64,000 nucleotides of DNA from Lineolata rhizophorae (taxonomy: Eukaryota > Ascomycota > Dothideomycetes > Lineolatales > Lineolataceae). The translations under genes were made by a program, and so were the position numbers. The notes under the pieces are model-generated. The model made no database searches. It was given only the letters and a program-made list of their open reading frames with translations, and was not told the DNA's origin. The stretch lies in the NCBI GenBank assembly GCA_010093515.1, contig MU001684.1:358486-422485 (forward strand), written 5' to 3'. This document shows, in pieces, positions 60,506 through 64,000 of the stretch. Numbering within the stretch: the stretch's first letter is position 1; each line of letters begins with the position of its first letter.

Positions 60506-62225
60506 TGCTAATGAGAGAGGTAGTGTGGAGGAGTTGGTCTGCGACGGGAAAGACTCGTAGCAAGTTTGCTAGCAACTGGATTTTTAGGGAGGAATGAAAT
60601 AAAAAAATTTTTTGATACCAGTCCGCATACGTAGATGATGTGCTAGAAGGACTGAAGCCTCAAGAACTTGGGTAAGGAGAAAAGAACGGCTTTGACACGC
60701 ACATACATACTCCTCCTCCCATGCAAACCCCTTCATTTCGCTCATCTTCAACCCCATGGCGCTGTAGATAGAAGGGCGTTAACTACGCGCTCGGAAGTGA
60801 AGTTCCAGGCTTCGATGGGTGAAGACCGCAAAGCGGTTGAGAGTGGCGAAAGCTAGAGTCGGTAAACATAGTAACTCTTGCATCAACTAGTTTATCATTG
60901 GTGCGAGCCGTTCAGGAGAATTGCGGGGCAATCAAGGGCGGCTGGCATTTTCGGCTTGGGGCGCTAACGTGAGGCTGGGTTCAGGCCGCCCCTGGGCGTC
61001 ATGGCGGCAATGGTCTTGGCGTTTGTCGTCTGATTTACTTAAAGTAGCTAGTAGAAGAGCTGTTGAGAGGTCATGAAATCGAACTTCGAAAATTTCGCAT
61101 CCAATAACTTTCGAAGGCTTCTGAGTTATGCCCTACCTTTTTGCTCTTTTCTTTTCTTTTAAGTAAAGAAAATGATAGCTTGTCAGACTGCTCTTACACT
61201 TATACCATAGCTAGAACATTCTTGGCCATTTTCGTGTCATTATCACGCCTTTCTGCGCCTGCATAGAGCGCCGAAAATCAACCGCTCAATTGTGAACATT
61301 ACGTCGAACTCTTGATTTCCTTGTGCTCTCTACATAGAGTAAATTGACTGTAGTGCCCATGACATCAGATATCTATACTGCACCTAGTATGCTCGTGTCC
61401 CTATGCCGATGTTTACGTTCATCGTTTGAGTTATAATCCCCCCAAAGTCTGGTTAAGCCAAATTTTCAAATGTGGCCAGAGGTGGTGGAACACGGAAATC
61501 CACCCAGGCCAACTTGATTGCTCGAGCATCGTGGCAATTGACAGAATGTATAGACTTGATATAAGTCTGCGTAAATAAGAATCAAAAATCAACTATATTC
61601 TCCAATGACGACTGTGGCACCCTAATTGATGTAGAATTTTAAAAGCAAACGCTATCTATAGCTTCTGCGAATCATCTAGAAAGGCTAAACTGAATTTCGT
61701 TTCTTAAGGATATCAAGCTTCATGAGAATACTGCTGTTGAGACAATCTAAAACTCTATATGCGGGACTGACTACTGCGATTTCTATGAGTATTGGGGGCC
61801 ATTGAATTAGTTGTCAGGTGGAATTCAGACGTTTATTCTGGTTTAGGTCACAAGCTTGGAACTTTAATTGTCAAGGCCGTTGGTTAGGATAAGGAGGAAT
61901 ATTTGCAAGACAAAGAATTCTATGATTTGTGAAATTATTTTTGAGTAGATGGGTAGTTCGACCTTCACTCGCAGATATACACCTATAACTCAACGCAAAA
62001 AAAAGTAGCACAAAATTTATGTATAGACAAATAGAACGCCTGTATAGGTAGCTATCATATAAATCGAAGGAAAAAACTATGCACCAGGAAGTAGTGTCTT
62101 CTATTAGATCATAAAGCCATCTCGCGCTGCATTATATGCTTTTCAACTAAAGGATATTCCACTATCGAGCACAAATACATGGACCAAACGCTTAGAACGC
62201 CTAAAAGATGGATCCCCTAGTATAG
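60506..62225. other. Intergenic region between the two DUF3176 copies
   Basis: 1.7 kb. About 60506-61000 is the presumed promoter of copy 1. 61050-62225 is AT-rich with no open frame of note, and includes the 3' flank of copy 2. No mobile-element feature recognised. Confidence 0.55.
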
Positions 62226-64000
62226 TCAACTAAGCCATAGCTTCTCGAAATACCTCTTAGGCTTATTCATGCCATAAGCCGACATCCTCCACCTATCCTG
62301 GTCCTGAACAAGTCGCACTTTTATTCCCCTAGCCGTCTCCCTTGGGTCTATATTCGCGCAACGTGCAGAATTGTTAATTTTGTCCTGGACGTTACCAGGT
62401 AACCCATTCAAAAGTGTTGCAAGCGCCGATGTTTTCCAGATTCCTACGCCTAGATCCCTCTCTCGCAGGCTTTGGACAATTGTCGCTACCAGAAATCCAA
62501 AGCATGTAACAAGGAGTACAGCTGGTAGAGTAATCCAGGCCCAATCAACATGGAAGTACGTCTCATAATCCCATGCTTCACCCAATGCAAAGTCCGTGGT
62601 ATTGGCATTGTTTCGTATAACATTCGTCATGGCCGTCGCCATTCTCTCGACGTGGAGACTTATGTTCTGGTGAAACAGCCAGGGATCGTAGCTCATATCG
62701 CGAACCATCGGCCTTATGATGTTGTCGTATCGGAGCCGGACCGGGGCGGTGGAGTTTTGAAACACACTGTAGCTTGGAGCGAGAATGTCGTAGACGACAG
62801 TCACTTGAACAGCCGTCTTGTTCGAAGTTGAGAATGTTAGGTTTGAACCTGGGGGCTCCATAGTAATGTCCATGTCGTAGGTCAAAGTGTAATCCCAAGG
62901 TGTGATGTTCGTGTAGGGCCACTGAGGTTCGTACTCAAGCGTCCACTCGAATGGGGCATCTGTAGAATTGTGGAAAGTCTTGATAACCTCTTCACGGTAT
63001 TCGCCATAAAAGTACGACGACTTGAATGTCTTGACACACCAATATAGACGACACTCCTGCATAACCGGTGGAGATTGTCGATAGACACTCTCGACCGTGT
63101 TGTTGCTTGGACTTGAAACAAGGAAGTCGACGATCGGATTCTTGTAATCGTGGAACAGTAGTGAACCGCCACTGTATGGCAGTCTTGTCATGATATTTAC
63201 CAGCGGAAATATCCTGCTTGCGAGTGCTTCACCAGGCTCGCCCGTGAAAGGATCCACTGCGTAGCCGTTCATAAGGTAGGGAACCGGAGGTTGCACTTGT
63301 CCAGTCTCGTTGACACCGGTGGCATTGAAGAAGTAACCACACGCCGTCCGATTTGGTTGGTTGGAATCGACTTCAAGTTCGGTCACGTTCAAGAACCAGT
63401 CGACTTGTTGATCCAGACAGGAGTGGTAGAGGAACTCAGACACATCTTCGCAAGTGCTACAAACCCCTAACGAGTCGTATGGCTCCCATGTGCAGTTGCT
63501 CGTAGGACAAAAGAGAGGGATTTCGGCCTTTGTACCATTTCCGAATACTACAGGCTTAGTACCATTCCCGTAGAAGAAAGGCTCGAGGGCAGTGATTATC
63601 TGTTGATCTTGGAAAATCATGTCGGTTTCGTTCCAGCTGATATGTTCTCGGTATACGGCGGGTGGTTGCAAAAAGGTGGTCCGCGCAATGGTGCCAGGTC
63701 CATGATACACTTGGCGATCCCGCACTGAAATCACTTGTTGAATGAATGTCTCTACGCCCAGGGAGAGAATCGTAATAATCGCGCCAATTGTGGCTGCCGA
63801 CCTGCATCACATGGCTTCGTTAATATAAGATATACAGTTTTAGGGCTTAACGTTGAGGATGGCCATGTCTTACTGACCTTCCCTTCGTGAGCGCAAGGAG
63901 AACTACAGATCCCCACGGACCCCTACTGGAGTTGTCGAATAGTTCGAAATCCGCTAAGCGTTTCGATTTCCCTCCTCGAAACCAGCTCCATTTGAGTTGG
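62226..64000 (-). CDS. DUF3176 multi-pass membrane protein (copy 2), 5' end beyond the window
   Basis: Exon 2 is 63801-62226; exon 1 ends at 63878 and runs past 64000, so the N-terminus and first TM segments are missing. The visible exon-1 part reads QLKWSWFRGGKSKRLADF then ELFDNSSRGPWGS, the DUF3176 signature. The intron is ordinary GT-AG (GTCAGT...GATGCAG, 76 nt) at the same codon (AG|G, Arg of TKGR) as in copy 1. The ectodomain shares every cysteine with copy 1 (FCPTSNCTWEPY, VCSTCEDVSEF, QECRLYWCVK), has many N-glycosylation sequons, and carries a final TM (WITLPAVLLVTCFGFLVATIV) and the tail TSALATLLNGLPGNVQDKIN ending KRYFEKLWLS. It has a small insertion relative to copy 1 near GVNETGQVQPPVPYLMNG. 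Same orientation, 1.7 kb apart: tandem paralogues. Confidence 0.9.

Overview
The window is nuclear DNA from a filamentous ascomycete, most likely a sordariomycete (Pezizomycotina). The evidence is short GT-AG introns of mostly 54-215 nt with CTRAC-type branch sites, strongly GC-ended codons in the genes, AT-richer gene-poor stretches between them, and a gene set typical of these fungi. I cannot place it to order or genus from sequence alone.

Layout. 1-734 (+) is the 3' end of the mitochondrial pyruvate dehydrogenase E2 gene. 3807-8305 (-) is a Rga1-type RhoGAP with two LIM fingers. About 9 kb follows with no convincing gene. 17359-18510 (-) is a BSP-family metalloprotease-like protein. 22136-26216 (-) is the microtubule rescue factor STU1/CLASP. 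29155-31199 (+) is a sugar-porter-family MFS transporter. 33617-37579 (-) is a large type I membrane protein of unknown function, divergent from LSM4 at 38589-39221 (+). 41363-45200 (-) is a multi-KH RNA-binding protein. 49092-52091 (-) is a 999-residue disordered protein, divergent from an SDT1/PHM8-like HAD nucleotidase at 52734-53751 (+). 54825-56280 (-) is a two-part nuclear-looking gene. 58260-60505 (-) and 62226-64000 (-, running off the window) are tandem paralogues of a DUF3176 multi-pass membrane protein.

The genes do not form a biosynthetic or metabolic cluster. They are mostly housekeeping genes (E2, STU1, RhoGAP, LSM4, KH protein), and the tandem DUF3176 pair at the right edge is the most accessory-looking part. 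I found no convincing tRNA, rRNA, CRISPR or intact transposon. Exon models were built by hand from splice signals and reading-frame continuity, and all listed multi-exon models keep frame across every junction.

Most worth a second look: a 13-nt direct repeat at both ends of LSM4 intron 2, suggesting intron birth by tandem duplication; an LSM4 start codon that forms its own coding exon; a 13-nt microexon in the nucleotidase gene; an apparent GC-AG intron in one DUF3176 paralogue where its neighbour has GT-AG; the large type I membrane protein; and dense palindromic TACGTA/CCTAGG motifs in the two longest upstream regions.
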